The notes: generated by a model from the sequence alone, not told the origin. A stretch of DNA of 64,000 bases from Bradyrhizobium stylosanthis (GCF_001641335.1 NZ_LVEM01000002.1:175754-239753); one strand, 5' to 3'. Counted from the stretch's first letter, positions 1 to 9,074 are shown. Numbers and translations are program-made.

Positions 1-69
1 GACCTCGTCGGCCACGCGCGCACGGAGCTCGGCGGCGATGACTTTCCCATCGATGATCTCAGCGGTCAT
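1..69 (-). CDS. folD: FolD, bifunctional methylenetetrahydrofolate dehydrogenase/cyclohydrolase (N-terminal 23 codons only)
   Basis: Only the first 23 codons lie in the window; the gene runs off the left edge. The start MTAEIIDGKVIAAELRARVA matches the N-terminus of FolD, the cytosolic enzyme that interconverts methylene- and formyl-tetrahydrofolate. The ATG is preceded by GAGGAA at good Shine-Dalgarno spacing. It follows the DUF167 gene on the same strand by about 10 bases, so the order YggT, DUF167, folD looks like one operon. Identification rests on a short N-terminus plus position, so it is likely rather than certain. Confidence 0.7.
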   Translation of the reverse strand, partial: MTAEIIDGKVIAAELRARVADEV

Positions 70-78
70 GTCGGTTCC

Positions 79-438
79 TCAGTCTGTCGATTTCGCGTCT
101 GCCGATCTGGCCTGGACGAGCTGGCGCAGGGCTGCGCCGAGCCGCGCCGGATCGCCGTCAACGGCGATCTGCTTCAGCCGCGAGGTGGCTCCGGACAGCA
201 GCTTGACGCTGGCTTTGGGCACCCCGAGGGATTTCGCCAGCAGGACCAGAACGGCCTTGTTGGCCTCACCGCCATCGGCGATCGCCCGCACCCGCACCTT
301 GAGCACGCTGCGGCCATCGGCCAATTGCTCGATCCCGTCGATGTCGTCGCGGCCGCCGCGCGGCGTCACGCGCAGCGCGATGCTGATTCCAGCGGCCGAA
401 TAGCGCCAGGGTTCCCCAGATGCTGGTTTGGCAACCAA
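79..438 (-). CDS. DUF167 (YggU-type) small protein
   Basis: A 119-residue protein. The segments ISIALRVTPRGGRDDIDG and KVRVRAIADGGEANKAVLVL are typical of the DUF167/YggU family, whose biochemical function is not established. The GGEANKA segment is the family's most conserved stretch. The start is a TTG, 16 bases after the YggT stop, with GGAG just upstream; no ATG is available earlier in frame. It sits between a YggT gene and folD, and YggT-DUF167 pairs are common in Proteobacteria. About 45 residues follow the conserved core and have no recognisable motif. Confidence 0.88.
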   Translation of the reverse strand: MVAKPASGEPWRYSAAGISIALRVTPRGGRDDIDGIEQLADGRSVLKVRVRAIADGGEANKAVLVLLAKSLGVPKASVKLLSGATSRLKQIAVDGDPARLGAALRQLVQARSADAKSTD

Positions 439-453
439 GGCGCTCCAGCCTGC

Positions 454-744
454 TCAGATCACGTTCGGGTAGATGTAGTACAGGATCACCCGCTCGATGA
501 ACATGATGATCAGGATCAGGATGATCGGCGAGATGTCGAGGCCGCCGAGGCTCGGCAGGAAATTGCGAATCGGTGCCAGCACCGGCTCGGTGATCCGGTA
601 CAGGAACTCGGCCACGGCCGACACGAACTGGTTGCGGGTGTTCACCACATTGAAGGCGATCAGCCAGGACAGGATCGCGGAGGCGATCAGCAGCCAGACG
701 TAGAGGTCGAGCACGATGATGACGATGTCGAGAACGGCACGCAT
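454..744 (-). CDS. YggT family integral membrane protein
   Basis: A 96-residue protein with two hydrophobic segments (about residues 4-30 and 68-92) separated by a hydrophilic loop carrying the YggT signature [17 protein letters not shown]. YggT proteins are small inner-membrane proteins linked to osmotic tolerance or membrane organisation in some bacteria; the mechanism is not settled. It is the first gene of a probable minus-strand operon with DUF167 and folD. The start is an ATG; the next 200 bases upstream hold no gene before the divergent tRNA-Ala unit. Confidence 0.9.
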   Translation of the reverse strand: MRAVLDIVIIVLDLYVWLLIASAILSWLIAFNVVNTRNQFVSAVAEFLYRITEPVLAPIRNFLPSLGGLDISPIILILIIMFIERVILYYIYPNVI

Positions 745-893
745 GATTTTCTAGGACTCTGGCTTTTGAAGACTCTGGCTCTGGAAAACGCTGGCCGCGG
801 TCGGGATTGACGCCTTTTGCTAGATATCGGTTCCCCCCCGCCCAAACAAGGGAAGTCGGTGCCGGGATGGCTAAAACCGGGTTACACGCGTCC

Positions 894-922
894 TTGACTT
901 GACCCTGCCGGGGACTTAAATG
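894..922 (+). promoter_or_regulatory. Sigma-70 type promoter of tRNA-Ala
   Basis: TTGACT (894-899), a 17-base spacer and TAAATG (917-922) form a near-consensus housekeeping promoter. Transcription would start near 930, about 35 bases before the mature tRNA. No start codon or gene lies between. Inferred from sequence only. Confidence 0.6.
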
Positions 923-963
923 GCGCCCGGTTGTCGGCCGCGTTCACCAGAGCGGCCAGCAAA

Positions 964-1034
<71 letters not shown>

Positions 1035-1039
<5 letters not shown>

Positions 1040-1102
1040 CGCTTCGCCCTTCGGGTAACGCGTGGCGCAGCCGCGCCGGAGCCCGAAGGGTGAAGCGTGG
1101 TG
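1035..1102. repeat. Inverted repeat overlapping the tRNA-Ala 3' end
   Basis: Two 21-base arms (1035-1055 and 1082-1102) match at 20 of 21 positions. The left arm starts in the tRNA 3' terminus (CACCA) and continues with CGCTTCGCCCTTCGGG. The central 26 bases are unrelated. A second, weaker inverted repeat follows (about 1103-1133). The structure could end tRNA transcription, although no T-run follows, or be a dispersed palindromic element that settled at the tRNA end. Confidence 0.75.
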
Positions 1103-1152
1103 TCCGGCGAAGCCCAAAGGGCGAAGACGGACCGATTGAAGAAAATCTCCCC

Positions 1153-1965
1153 CTACCTCCCCGTAAACCGCGGCGGCCGCTTCTCCATGAAGCTTGCCAC
1201 GCCCTCCCTGAAATCACTCCCGTTCAGCGCCACCATCATTTCGCGATTGGCCTCGATGGTCGCCTCCGCCAGCGTCTGGAACGGGACTTCGTAGAGCTGC
1301 CGCTTGATCACGGCCATCGCGCTCGGCGAGACGAAATCGGCGAGGTCGCGCGCATAGGCATAGGTTTCCTCGCGCAGCGTCTCGGGCGAGGAGAGCCGGT
1401 TGACCAATCCGATCCGCAAGGCTTCCGCGCTGGTCACGCGCCGTGCCGACAGCAGGAGATCCATCGCATTGGCGTGGCCGACGATGCGGGGCAGCATCCA
1501 GCTGATGCCGTGCTCGGCGATCAGCCCGCGCCGGGCGAAGGCCGTGGTGAACACCGTATTGTCCGCGGCAAAGCGCAGGTCGCAGTAGAGCGCATGGACG
1601 AGGCCGATGCCCGCGGTCGCGCCGTTGAGCATGGCGATGACGGGCTTCCTGATCGCAGGATAGAAGCCGTAGCGTGTCTGCCAGTCGGGCCGGCGGTTCA
1701 TGTCGAACGGCGGCAGGTTCGATGCGCGCCTCACGTCATCGGGATCGAGTCCCTTCAGCGCGTCCATGTCGGCGCCGGCGCAGAAGGCGCGGCCCGCGCC
1801 CGTCAGCACGATGACACGGACATCATCGTCCGCGCTTGACGCTTCCATCGCATGGCGCACATCGCGCTCCATGACCGGCGTCCACGCGTTCATGCGATCC
1901 GGGCGATTGAGCGTGATGGTCGCGATCTTGTCGCTCACCTCATAGAGGATGTGTTCGTAGGCCAT
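1153..1965 (-). CDS. Enoyl-CoA hydratase/isomerase (crotonase) family protein
   Basis: A 270-residue single-domain crotonase. The CoA/oxyanion segments are clear: ITLNRPDRMNAWTP near residue 17, GAGRAFCAGADMDALKG near residue 56, and LNGATAGIGLVHALYCDLRF near residue 113. By my alignment the two glutamates of rat-type hydratase are not at their usual places; the region reads FARRGLIAEHGISWML, a variant common in uncharacterised crotonases. The reaction (hydration, isomerisation or other) therefore stays open. The ATG follows GGGAGAG. The gene stands alone, with a glutamine amidotransferase gene about 100 bases upstream on the same strand. Confidence 0.9.
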   Translation of the reverse strand: MAYEHILYEVSDKIATITLNRPDRMNAWTPVMERDVRHAMEASSADDDVRVIVLTGAGRAFCAGADMDALKGLDPDDVRRASNLPPFDMNRRPDWQTRYGFYPAIRKPVIAMLNGATAGIGLVHALYCDLRFAADNTVFTTAFARRGLIAEHGISWMLPRIVGHANAMDLLLSARRVTSAEALRIGLVNRLSSPETLREETYAYARDLADFVSPSAMAVIKRQLYEVPFQTLAEATIEANREMMVALNGSDFREGVASFMEKRPPRFTGR

Positions 1966-2063
1966 GACGCTCTCCCTGTGCTGCCGGCACGCGTTTGCGC
2001 GCGCTCGTTAGGAACGAGCCTAGCATATCCAGGAGTGAGGCAAGGACTTGCGCGAAGTCGCGA

Positions 2064-2858
2064 TCACTCGGCGGCTTGCGCCAGCACCGGCCGCCGCGCC
2101 AGCCAGTCGCCGATGAAATGATCGAGCCAAGCACGCTCGGCCGCGTCATACACGGCACGGTCCGCAAAATGATGATGCCGCTCGCGCGCGCCGGGCGCGC
2201 TGAGGCCGTCATAGCCGCGCGTGGTCCAGCAATGCATCATCGCGTAGGTCACATCAGGGTGGAACTGAACGCCGAAGGCATTGCCGGAGCGATAGGCCTG
2301 GATCGGAAAATCATCGCCTTCCGCCAGCAGCTCGGCGCCGGCAGGCAACTCGAAGCCCTCGCGATGCCAGTGATAGACCTGCGCCGGCCAGTTCGGGCAG
2401 AGCGCACGTCCCGCAGCTGTGGGGCGGATCGGATAATAGCCGATCTGCGTCAGCGCCTGCGCATGCGGTGTGACGCGAGCACCCAACTGCATCGCGAGCA
2501 TTTGCGCGCCGAGGCAGATGCCGAGGAACGGCCGCTGTTCGCGGAGCGGAATTTCGATCCAGTCGATCTCGCGCCGGATGTAATCGTCGGGATCGTTGGC
2601 GCTCATCGGACCGCCGAAGAACACCGCGCCGGCATGCCGGTCGAGCGTTTCGGGCAGGGGATCGCCGAAGCGGGGACGGCGGATGTCGAGGCGATGGCCG
2701 AGCGCACGCAGCGCATTGCCGACGCGGCCGGGTGTCGAGGATTCCTGGTGCAGGATGATGAGAACCGGCAACTTCGTTCCGGAGGCGGCCGCGCCCGGCG
2801 TCCTTCCTGGGAAGGGCACCACCTCTGCGCCACCAAACCTGTTCGTCCGGAACGACAT
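2064..2858 (-). CDS. Class I glutamine amidotransferase (GMP synthase-like GATase domain)
   Basis: A 264-residue stand-alone GATase1 domain. The nucleophile elbow FLGICLGAQM places the catalytic cysteine at residue 115, and FGVQFHPD gives His200 with Asp202 where Glu is usual. This fold releases ammonia from glutamine in the cytosol or cleaves gamma-glutamyl compounds, as in PuuD-like hydrolases. No synthetase partner is adjacent, so the acceptor is unknown. The segment FGGPMSANDPDDYIRREIDW is typical of the GMP-synthase-like subgroup. The first 28 residues precede the conserved core and may mean a later start; ribosome binding sequence at the chosen ATG is weak. Confidence 0.85.
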   Translation of the reverse strand: MSFRTNRFGGAEVVPFPGRTPGAAASGTKLPVLIILHQESSTPGRVGNALRALGHRLDIRRPRFGDPLPETLDRHAGAVFFGGPMSANDPDDYIRREIDWIEIPLREQRPFLGICLGAQMLAMQLGARVTPHAQALTQIGYYPIRPTAAGRALCPNWPAQVYHWHREGFELPAGAELLAEGDDFPIQAYRSGNAFGVQFHPDVTYAMMHCWTTRGYDGLSAPGARERHHHFADRAVYDAAERAWLDHFIGDWLARRPVLAQAAE

Positions 2859-2987
2859 GGCCTCTGCGAGTGCTATCGGTTCACATCGCCAGCATAGCTA
2901 AGCGAAGGTTAACATCGTGTGAGTTTGCGCACACATGCTGCACAACTGAAGCAAGCTCCGGGCCACTACGGACGCCTGGGGCTGCCT

Positions 2988-3767
2988 TCAGTGCCGCTGC
3001 CGCTGGAACCGGCTGGTGGCCGACAGGATGAAGTCGCGCGGGAAGAACCGCAGCGCGAACGGCACAATCTTGATGCCAAGTCCAGGCAGGACTGCCCGTT
3101 TATTGGCCATCAGGCCGCGATAGGCCTGCTGTGCAACGACGGCGGCCGAGACATTGAGAAGGGCGGTGTCGTGTCCGGCCCCGACGCCGGCGCGCGCCTG
3201 GAATTCGGTGGGCACCGGCCCGGGGCAAAGTACGGTGACACGAACGCCGCGCGGCGCGAGCTCCGCCCGCAGCGCTTCGGTGAGCGAGATCACATAGGCC
3301 TTGGAGGCGTAATAGACGGCCATGCCGGGGCCCGGCAGGAAGCCGGCGACCGATCCGACATTCAAAAGCCCGCCCTTGTTCCTGATGAGATGATCGGCAA
3401 AACGCAGCGACAGATCGGTCAGCGCCCGCACGTTGACATCGACGATGCCGACCTGCTCGACACGGTCGCGCTCGATGGCATCGCCGAACACGCCGAAGCC
3501 GGCATTGTTGACGAGATGATCGAGCTCGACGCCTTCGGCGGCGAGTGCCGCGGCGATCTTCTCGCCGGCATTCGCGTCCTGGAGATCGCAGGCGATCACG
3601 ATCGGCTTCTTGCCGCCCTTGGCGGCGAGCTCGTTCGCGAGCGCCTCCAGCCGGTCTGCCCGGCGCGCCGTCAGCGCGAGACGGTGTCCATTGGCGGCAA
3701 ACACGCGCGCCAGCTCCGCGCCTATGCCAGCCGAGGCACCGGTGATCAACGTTACCCGCTCAGTCAC
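2988..3767 (-). CDS. SDR family NAD(P)-dependent oxidoreductase
   Basis: A classical short-chain dehydrogenase of about 259 residues. The Rossmann glycine motif is TGASAGIGAE near the N-terminus, the NNAG motif appears as LVNNAGFGVFGD, and the catalytic Tyr-Lys pair is in VYYASKAY. A C-terminal hydrophobic stretch (IKIVPFALRFFPRDFI) is typical of the DltE/YqjQ-like subgroup, often acyl or steroid-type reductases. A GTG at 3767 directly precedes the conserved TERVTLITGAS start; a TTG at 3806 is less likely. Substrate is not predictable. It is monocistronic by context. Confidence 0.88.
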   Translation of the reverse strand: MTERVTLITGASAGIGAELARVFAANGHRLALTARRADRLEALANELAAKGGKKPIVIACDLQDANAGEKIAAALAAEGVELDHLVNNAGFGVFGDAIERDRVEQVGIVDVNVRALTDLSLRFADHLIRNKGGLLNVGSVAGFLPGPGMAVYYASKAYVISLTEALRAELAPRGVRVTVLCPGPVPTEFQARAGVGAGHDTALLNVSAAVVAQQAYRGLMANKRAVLPGLGIKIVPFALRFFPRDFILSATSRFQRQRH

Positions 3768-3989
3768 GATCGATGTCTCTTGAATTGAAGATTTTTGGCC
3801 CCGCAATGGCGGAACGAGAGCATAGGCCGTGCGCGACAGGCAAGCGGCACCAGCCGCATGGCCGCTTGAGCGAATATCAGGGAAAGCAGAAAACCCGGGA
3901 TTTTACGGGCGAATCCGGACCGCGACCGGCTACATTAAAGTTTCGTCATGTGATCCGCACAACCGCTGCTAGGCAGGTTTGCGCGCGGG

Positions 3990-4478
3990 TCAGCCGCCGA
4001 CGGCGCCGTCCTTGACCTGGCCGCCGGCACGCTCCGCAACGGCGTGCTTGAGCTCGATCCGGTCGCGCTGGGAAATCCCGAGCAGGTCGGACGCACGCCA
4101 GACGACGTTGTCCTCGAACTCGGAGACCTGGCCGTCGGCATAGACCAGCTCCCACATCATCTGCACGATGCGCTTGCGGCCGGCTTCGTCGAGCGAGCGC
4201 ATGATGACGCTGGTGAAATGATACAGATCGACCGCATCGCCCTCGACCTGGGTTGCATCGGCGATCAGCCGGTCGGCGGTGCCGCGATCCAGCCCGAAAT
4301 GGCTCTCGATCAGGCTGTGCAGCTTGCGCTGCTCGGCCGCGCTCGGCTGGCCGTCCAGCGATACCACGTGGACCAGCAACGCGGTCGCCGCGAGCCGATA
4401 ATCGCTGTCGCCGAATGCGCGGTCCTGCGCCTGGGGGGCGACAATGTCGGCGATGAACTGGCGCAGGCCGTCGAGCAT
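3990..4478 (-). CDS. TerB family tellurite-resistance-like protein
   Basis: A 162-residue all-helical protein with the TerB pattern: the acidic segments LVHVVSLDGQPSAAE (about residues 35-49) and LVYADGQVSEFEDNVVW (about 117-133) are paired Asp-containing metal-binding loops. TerB-like domains bind divalent metal and occur in membrane-linked stress complexes, but stand-alone alphaproteobacterial versions are uncharacterised. No other ter genes are nearby, so tellurite resistance should not be assumed. The last ~15 residues (GGQVKDGAVGG) are probably disordered. Confidence 0.85.
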   Translation of the reverse strand: MLDGLRQFIADIVAPQAQDRAFGDSDYRLAATALLVHVVSLDGQPSAAEQRKLHSLIESHFGLDRGTADRLIADATQVEGDAVDLYHFTSVIMRSLDEAGRKRIVQMMWELVYADGQVSEFEDNVVWRASDLLGISQRDRIELKHAVAERAGGQVKDGAVGG

Positions 4479-4603
4479 AAGGTCCTACCGAAATCGATGC
4501 TGCCGCGGGGGTGCGGCAGCTACAGGCATTATATGAGAGGGAAACTCAACCGGCGCAACGTGCGTCAGTTCCGCACGCGCATTACGTTTCGGCAATCCTG
4601 GGT

Positions 4604-4638
4604 GCCGTCATGGCCGGGCCTGTCCCGGCCATGACGGC
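4604..4638. repeat. Palindromic hairpin, CCTGT loop
   Basis: Two perfect 15-base arms (4604-4618 and 4624-4638) flank the loop CCTGT. The core is GGCCGGG/CCCGGCC. It lies between two minus-strand genes and has no T-run, so it is more likely a repeat than a simple terminator. It belongs with hairpins at 12922, 12982 and 21117. A further repeat-like stretch, CGTCATTGCGAGCGTAGCGA (4668-4687), sits just before the cyclase stop codon. Confidence 0.8.
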
Positions 4639-4692
4639 GGAGAATGCAGTGCTCCTCCGCCTCCCATCGTCATTGCGAGCGTAGCGAGCCCT

Positions 4693-6102
4693 TCACGGAA
4701 TCTCGTACACCACCATCTTGTCGGCGATGCCGCGTAGCGCCGCCTGTTTCTGGATCGGCTTGATCGCGCGCCGCTCCAGCACCTCGGCGACCGCGGGCGC
4801 GTCGAGCACGGGACCGGTGATGTGGATCTCCTGCGCGGTCGACAGGCTCTGCACGCGGGCGGCGATGTTGACGGTCTGGCCGAAATAATCCTGCCGCTCG
4901 TTGAGCATCACGGCGAGGCACGGCCCTTCATGGATGCCGATCTTGACGATGAGGTCGGTGGTGCCGCGCTGCTTGTTGAGCTCGTCCATCGCCGCGCGCA
5001 TGCGCAGGCCTGCGCCGATCGCGTGCTCGGGACGGATGAAGGTCGCCATCACGGCATCGCCGATGGTCTTCACCACCGCGCCCTTCTCGGAGGAGATGAT
5101 CTCGAGCAGCGCATGGAAATGCGCGCGCACGAGATCGAAGGCGGCGAGATCGCCGACACGCTCGTAGAGCGCGGTCGAGCCCTTCAGATCGGTGAACAGG
5201 AAGGTGAGCGAGGTGATCTGGAGCCGCTGGTCGAGACTGAGATTGTCCGCCTTGAACACGTCGCGAAACGTCTGGTTCGACAGCATCCGCTTCGCCGTGA
5301 GGAACGGCTTGCGCTTGCCGATGAGGTGATGAAGCGCCTCGGCCGCGATGAACACCGACGGCAGCACGCGCACGCCGGCCTGGTTCTCCATCGACAGCCG
5401 CAACGGGCCCGGCCGCATCACCGTCGTCCCCGTCGGGGCCTGCACCTTGTTGTACATGATGGCGAGCTGCTGGCGGTCCTTGGTCGGCTCGCCCTGGACG
5501 TCGATGAAATGGGCGGCGTGCGTCACCGGCTCGAAGATGATGACGAAATCGTTCGGCAATTGTAGCGACATCGTCGCCTTCTCGCCGGCCGGAAGCTCCA
5601 TCGTGTCGAGCGTGACCTCGTTGGCGAGCGTCGCAAACGATTCCTTGTTGAAGTCGACGCCCGAGCTCCAGAACACCTGCTTGAAATACTCCCACACCGG
5701 AAGCGTATCAGGATCGTGCGCCGCGATGCGCCGGACGCGCGGGTTCACGGTGAAGGAGACCTCGACCTGGTCGTCGACGGAAGCCTTGTAGCCGCAGGCG
5801 CACAGCGCGCAGTGATAGTCGTCGGGCTTGAGCGCCTTCAGCGTCGTGTGGGCACCGAGCACGCCACCGCAGCCCGGGCAGAGCACGTTCCAGCCGAGGT
5901 CGAACAGCCCCAGCCGCGCCGCATGCAGGAACGCCGAGATCGCGTGCTCTTCGTCGACGCCATGCTGCCTGGAGAAATCAAGGACATTGACGCGGTTGAG
6001 CTCGTGATCCTCGCCGTCCTCGATGAGGCGCGCGATCTCGTCGACCACCTTCGCGTCGGCGGTCTGCTTCAGAACGGAAAACTGGGCCTGGATGTCGCTC
6101 AT
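4693..6102 (-). CDS. Class III adenylate/guanylate cyclase with N-terminal zinc-ribbon (DUF5939-type) region
   Basis: About 469 residues. The first ~310 form a DUF5939-like sensor region containing a zinc ribbon: VLCPGCGGVLG and CALCACGYKA supply paired cysteines near residues 75 and 105. The C-terminal ~165 residues are a class III cyclase domain. FTDLKGST and TIGDAVMATF carry the two metal-binding aspartates, VVKTIGD the substrate-contacting lysine, and GQTVNIAARV the transition-state Asn and Arg, so it should be active and make cAMP from ATP. The ATG at 6102 opens the MSDIQAQFS start. It follows the P450 gene by 49 bases on the same strand and may be co-transcribed with it. Confidence 0.9.
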   Translation of the reverse strand: MSDIQAQFSVLKQTADAKVVDEIARLIEDGEDHELNRVNVLDFSRQHGVDEEHAISAFLHAARLGLFDLGWNVLCPGCGGVLGAHTTLKALKPDDYHCALCACGYKASVDDQVEVSFTVNPRVRRIAAHDPDTLPVWEYFKQVFWSSGVDFNKESFATLANEVTLDTMELPAGEKATMSLQLPNDFVIIFEPVTHAAHFIDVQGEPTKDRQQLAIMYNKVQAPTGTTVMRPGPLRLSMENQAGVRVLPSVFIAAEALHHLIGKRKPFLTAKRMLSNQTFRDVFKADNLSLDQRLQITSLTFLFTDLKGSTALYERVGDLAAFDLVRAHFHALLEIISSEKGAVVKTIGDAVMATFIRPEHAIGAGLRMRAAMDELNKQRGTTDLIVKIGIHEGPCLAVMLNERQDYFGQTVNIAARVQSLSTAQEIHITGPVLDAPAVAEVLERRAIKPIQKQAALRGIADKMVVYEIP

Positions 6103-6151
6103 GACGGGCTCTATCTCGTTTGAATCACGCCATCGGCCAGGCAAGTGCCTG

Positions 6152-7522
6152 TCATCGACGCGTGATGCGGAACATGGGTGAGTGGTCCGGCTGGGTCGTG
6201 ACGACGCCGAGCGGGATCACGGGATCGGTCGCGTCGGCGAGCTCGACGCGGAAGGCGCCGATCAGCCGGGCCAGCGCCAGCACGGATTCGGCCTGCGCGA
6301 ACGGCGCGCCGACGCAGACGCGCGGGCCCGCGCCGAACGGCAGATAGGCGAAGCGGTCGGGCGCCTCTTTCGACATGAAGCGCTTTGGAATGAACGCGTT
6401 CGGCTGATCCCACAGCTTCTCGTGCCGGTGCAGCAGCCAGGGCGCGATCATGATGATGTCGCCCTTGCCGATCTCGATTCCGGCGGCGTTGTCCTTCTCG
6501 CGCGCGGCCCGCGCGACCAGGAACGCCGGCGGATACAGCCGCATCGTCTCCTCGGTCACCGCGCGGGTGAACTTCTGGCGATCAATGTCGGCCATGCTGT
6601 CGAGATGCTCGCCGCGCGTCTCGGAGGCGACTTCCTCCTGCGTCTCCGGGTCGAGCGCGAGCAGATAGAGCGCCCAGAACAGCGCGGTCGCCGTGGTCTC
6701 GTGGCCGGCGAGGATCATGGTCGCGACCTCGTCGACGAGCTGCTCGTCGGAAAAGCCCTTGCCGGTCTCAGGGTCACGCGCGGCGTCCATGAGGTCGAAC
6801 AGGTCGCGCGGCGGCGCGCCGTCCTTCTTGCCCATCGCGCGCCGCTCGGCGATCAGCATCGAAACGAATTCGGTCCAGCGCTCGCGGAAACGGGCGCGCG
6901 CCCGATCCATCGGGGTCGGCCAGGACACCGGCAGCAGCATGTCGAGGAAATATGGTCGTCCGAGCCGCTCGCCATATTCCATGACGAAGTTGCGCAAGGT
7001 TGCGCCGTGCCGGTCCATGCCGAACGAGAACATCGTGCGCCCGGCGATCTCGAGCGTCATGCGCTGCATGATCTCGCGCAGATCGACCGGCTCGCCCGTG
7101 CGCGTGTCGAGCTTGGCGATGGTCTCGTCGAGCACCGCCGTCATGTGCGGAACGAGGTTCGCGGTCGCGCGCGGCGTGAACGCCGGGGCGAGCGTGCGGC
7201 GCTGAAACGTCCAGGAGTGCCCCTCCGCGATCAGAAGGCCGTCGCCGAGCACGGGGCGCAGCATGCGGATGCCGGCCGGCGTGCGCGTGTAGTTCTCGTA
7301 ATTGGTGAGCAGGACATGCCGGATCGCATCCGGCTGGTTCAGGATGAAGCTGTTGCGGAGAAAGAAGCGTCCCTTGATGACCTCTTCCTCATAGGCGCGC
7401 TGGCCCCAGGTCGCGATCATGTTCCGGCGGATCACCGCCAGGCGGCCGAAGAACGACATGTCGTCGGGCGCGCGCGGCGGGGCCGGGGGGACGATGGGCC
7501 GACGCACACTGGCGATATTCAT
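6152..7522 (-). CDS. Cytochrome P450
   Basis: A 456-residue soluble bacterial P450 with all diagnostic motifs: I-helix AGHETTATAL (oxygen activation), K-helix EETMR (ExxR), and heme loop FGAGPRVCVG with the thiolate cysteine. It would hydroxylate or epoxidise a hydrophobic substrate using electrons from a ferredoxin or flavodoxin system not encoded nearby. MNIASVRRP at 7522 is chosen because GGGAGAG precedes it. The resemblance is to CYP102/CYP4-like fatty-acid or alkane-type sequences (ETMRLYPPAFLVARAA), but substrate is open. The lipase-like gene ends 31 bases upstream on the same strand. Confidence 0.93.
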   Translation of the reverse strand: MNIASVRRPIVPPAPPRAPDDMSFFGRLAVIRRNMIATWGQRAYEEEVIKGRFFLRNSFILNQPDAIRHVLLTNYENYTRTPAGIRMLRPVLGDGLLIAEGHSWTFQRRTLAPAFTPRATANLVPHMTAVLDETIAKLDTRTGEPVDLREIMQRMTLEIAGRTMFSFGMDRHGATLRNFVMEYGERLGRPYFLDMLLPVSWPTPMDRARARFRERWTEFVSMLIAERRAMGKKDGAPPRDLFDLMDAARDPETGKGFSDEQLVDEVATMILAGHETTATALFWALYLLALDPETQEEVASETRGEHLDSMADIDRQKFTRAVTEETMRLYPPAFLVARAAREKDNAAGIEIGKGDIIMIAPWLLHRHEKLWDQPNAFIPKRFMSKEAPDRFAYLPFGAGPRVCVGAPFAQAESVLALARLIGAFRVELADATDPVIPLGVVTTQPDHSPMFRITRR

Positions 7523-7553
7523 GGCTCTCTCCCGATGTGACGCACGCAAATAG

Positions 7554-8924
7554 CTAGTAAGTCAGTTCGGCAATCGCAATCCTGTTCTCTGCGGCCGGCC
7601 AGGCACGTGCCACAATCCGTTCTTCGTCGAACTGGGCCACGATGTTACGCCCGATCTCTGTCGCGGGAAGGCGCAGTGTCGCTGCCGCATCCGTGGGCAC
7701 GCCCGGCTTGACGTCGGCGGGCTCCTTGCCGTCGAACAGCACCACGTCGCGCGGCAGCCCGAAATAGCCGCGCGGACGTGACATGATGACGACCGCACCG
7801 GCGTCCTTGTCCGCCGGCCCGAGCGGGCGCGCCGCACGCAGATGCACGACATCGGACGAGCGCGGGAAGGGCGAGCGATAGATATGCGTGGTCGGCGCGT
7901 CCGGGGAGGTCAGGACGAATTCGAGCGACCAGCCGGATTCGACCTGCGCCGGCCCCCAGCGGCCGTCGGCGCCGGTCTTCGCGCTGTGCACCGCACTTCC
8001 CTTGCGCTCGCCGGTATCGGGATCGACGCGGAAGATATCGACGGTTGCGCCCGCCACCGGACGATTGGTCTGCACGCCGCCCGGCGTACCCGTGACGAGG
8101 CCGTTCAGCCGGACGACTTGCTCCGGCACGATCGCGATGCGCGCGGGCTCGCTGCCGGCGATGAACTTGTAGATCTCGCGAAAGGCGCGCGGGTGGAACG
8201 CCACCTCGCGATGATCGAGCGCACCGAGCACGAGATTGGTGGCACCCTTCAGCTCGGGCCCTTCATTGGTGACGCCGGTCGGCGTCCCGGGCTTGCCGAT
8301 GAAGCGGCCGTCGGCCTGTGCGTATTTGTCCATGCCGTCGCTGCGCAGCGTGAGGAAGGCAACACCCGGCGTCACCTCGCTCTCGCCCTCGTTCAGGCCG
8401 CGCAGGAACGGGCCGCGGCCGTTGAACTCGTTGTTGGGTTGGTCGTCGGTCGCGAACACGCCGTGATTGGGCGTGCCACACAAGATGGCGTGGCTGACAT
8501 CGCCGGCGCCGCCACTCCTGATGACGTTGCGGATCGCGTTGCCGCCGCGCGAGCTGCCGACCAGGGCCACGCGCGCCGCACCGGTCCGGCGCTTCAGTTC
8601 AGCGATGGCGGCGGCAAGCTCGCGGCGCTGGTCCTCGGCCGAGGAGCGGTTCGCCTGTTCGACCTTGTCGTCGCTGCGGGCCAGCGGATCGGTGAAGTTG
8701 ATCGCCATCATGCGATCGCGCGCGATGCCGTTGGATTCCATCCGCCACAGCGTCGTCATCCAGAGCGCATCGTAGTCGCCATTGCCGTGGACGAACAGGA
8801 TCGGAGGGACCGGCCCGTTTTGCGCGGCAGGCGCCGTCTGGGCCAGCGCCCCCGTCCGCAAGCTCGCAACCGCGAAAGGCAGGCTGCCCGCCCCCAGCAG
8901 GATCGTCCGTCGCGACAGCCTCAT
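7554..8924 (-). CDS. Exported alpha/beta hydrolase (lipase/esterase-like)
   Basis: A 456-residue secreted hydrolase. The N-terminus MRLSRRTILLGAGSLPFAVA looks like a twin-arginine signal (SRRTI), with probable cleavage after residue 28 (GALA-QT). Domain 1 (about 40-270) is an alpha/beta hydrolase: oxyanion segment FVHGNGDYDALW and nucleophile elbow GSSRG with Ser125. Domain 2 (about 280-456) is beta-rich and resembles a carboxypeptidase-regulatory or twin-domain module (SAVHSAKTGADGRWGP). The ATG is preceded by GGAGGAACAA. It leads a possible hydrolase-P450-cyclase unit. A periplasmic esterase or polyester depolymerase role is plausible but not shown. Confidence 0.85.
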   Translation of the reverse strand: MRLSRRTILLGAGSLPFAVASLRTGALAQTAPAAQNGPVPPILFVHGNGDYDALWMTTLWRMESNGIARDRMMAINFTDPLARSDDKVEQANRSSAEDQRRELAAAIAELKRRTGAARVALVGSSRGGNAIRNVIRSGGAGDVSHAILCGTPNHGVFATDDQPNNEFNGRGPFLRGLNEGESEVTPGVAFLTLRSDGMDKYAQADGRFIGKPGTPTGVTNEGPELKGATNLVLGALDHREVAFHPRAFREIYKFIAGSEPARIAIVPEQVVRLNGLVTGTPGGVQTNRPVAGATVDIFRVDPDTGERKGSAVHSAKTGADGRWGPAQVESGWSLEFVLTSPDAPTTHIYRSPFPRSSDVVHLRAARPLGPADKDAGAVVIMSRPRGYFGLPRDVVLFDGKEPADVKPGVPTDAAATLRLPATEIGRNIVAQFDEERIVARAWPAAENRIAIAELTY

Positions 8925-9074
8925 TTGTTCCTCCCCGGCAAAACCATCTCTTTGCACCGCTTATAGCGGCCTAACCACTGGACAGCGAAGGACTTTCGCG
9001 GGCATCACTGACTTTGCCGGAATCACCCAAACACCACTCCAAGACCACTTCTGCCAGCCCATTTGGAAGGGGAT

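Noticed and set aside
3990..4478. Tellurite-resistance island suggested by TerB
   Set aside because: A lone TerB-like gene; no terA, terC, terD or terZ partner is present.
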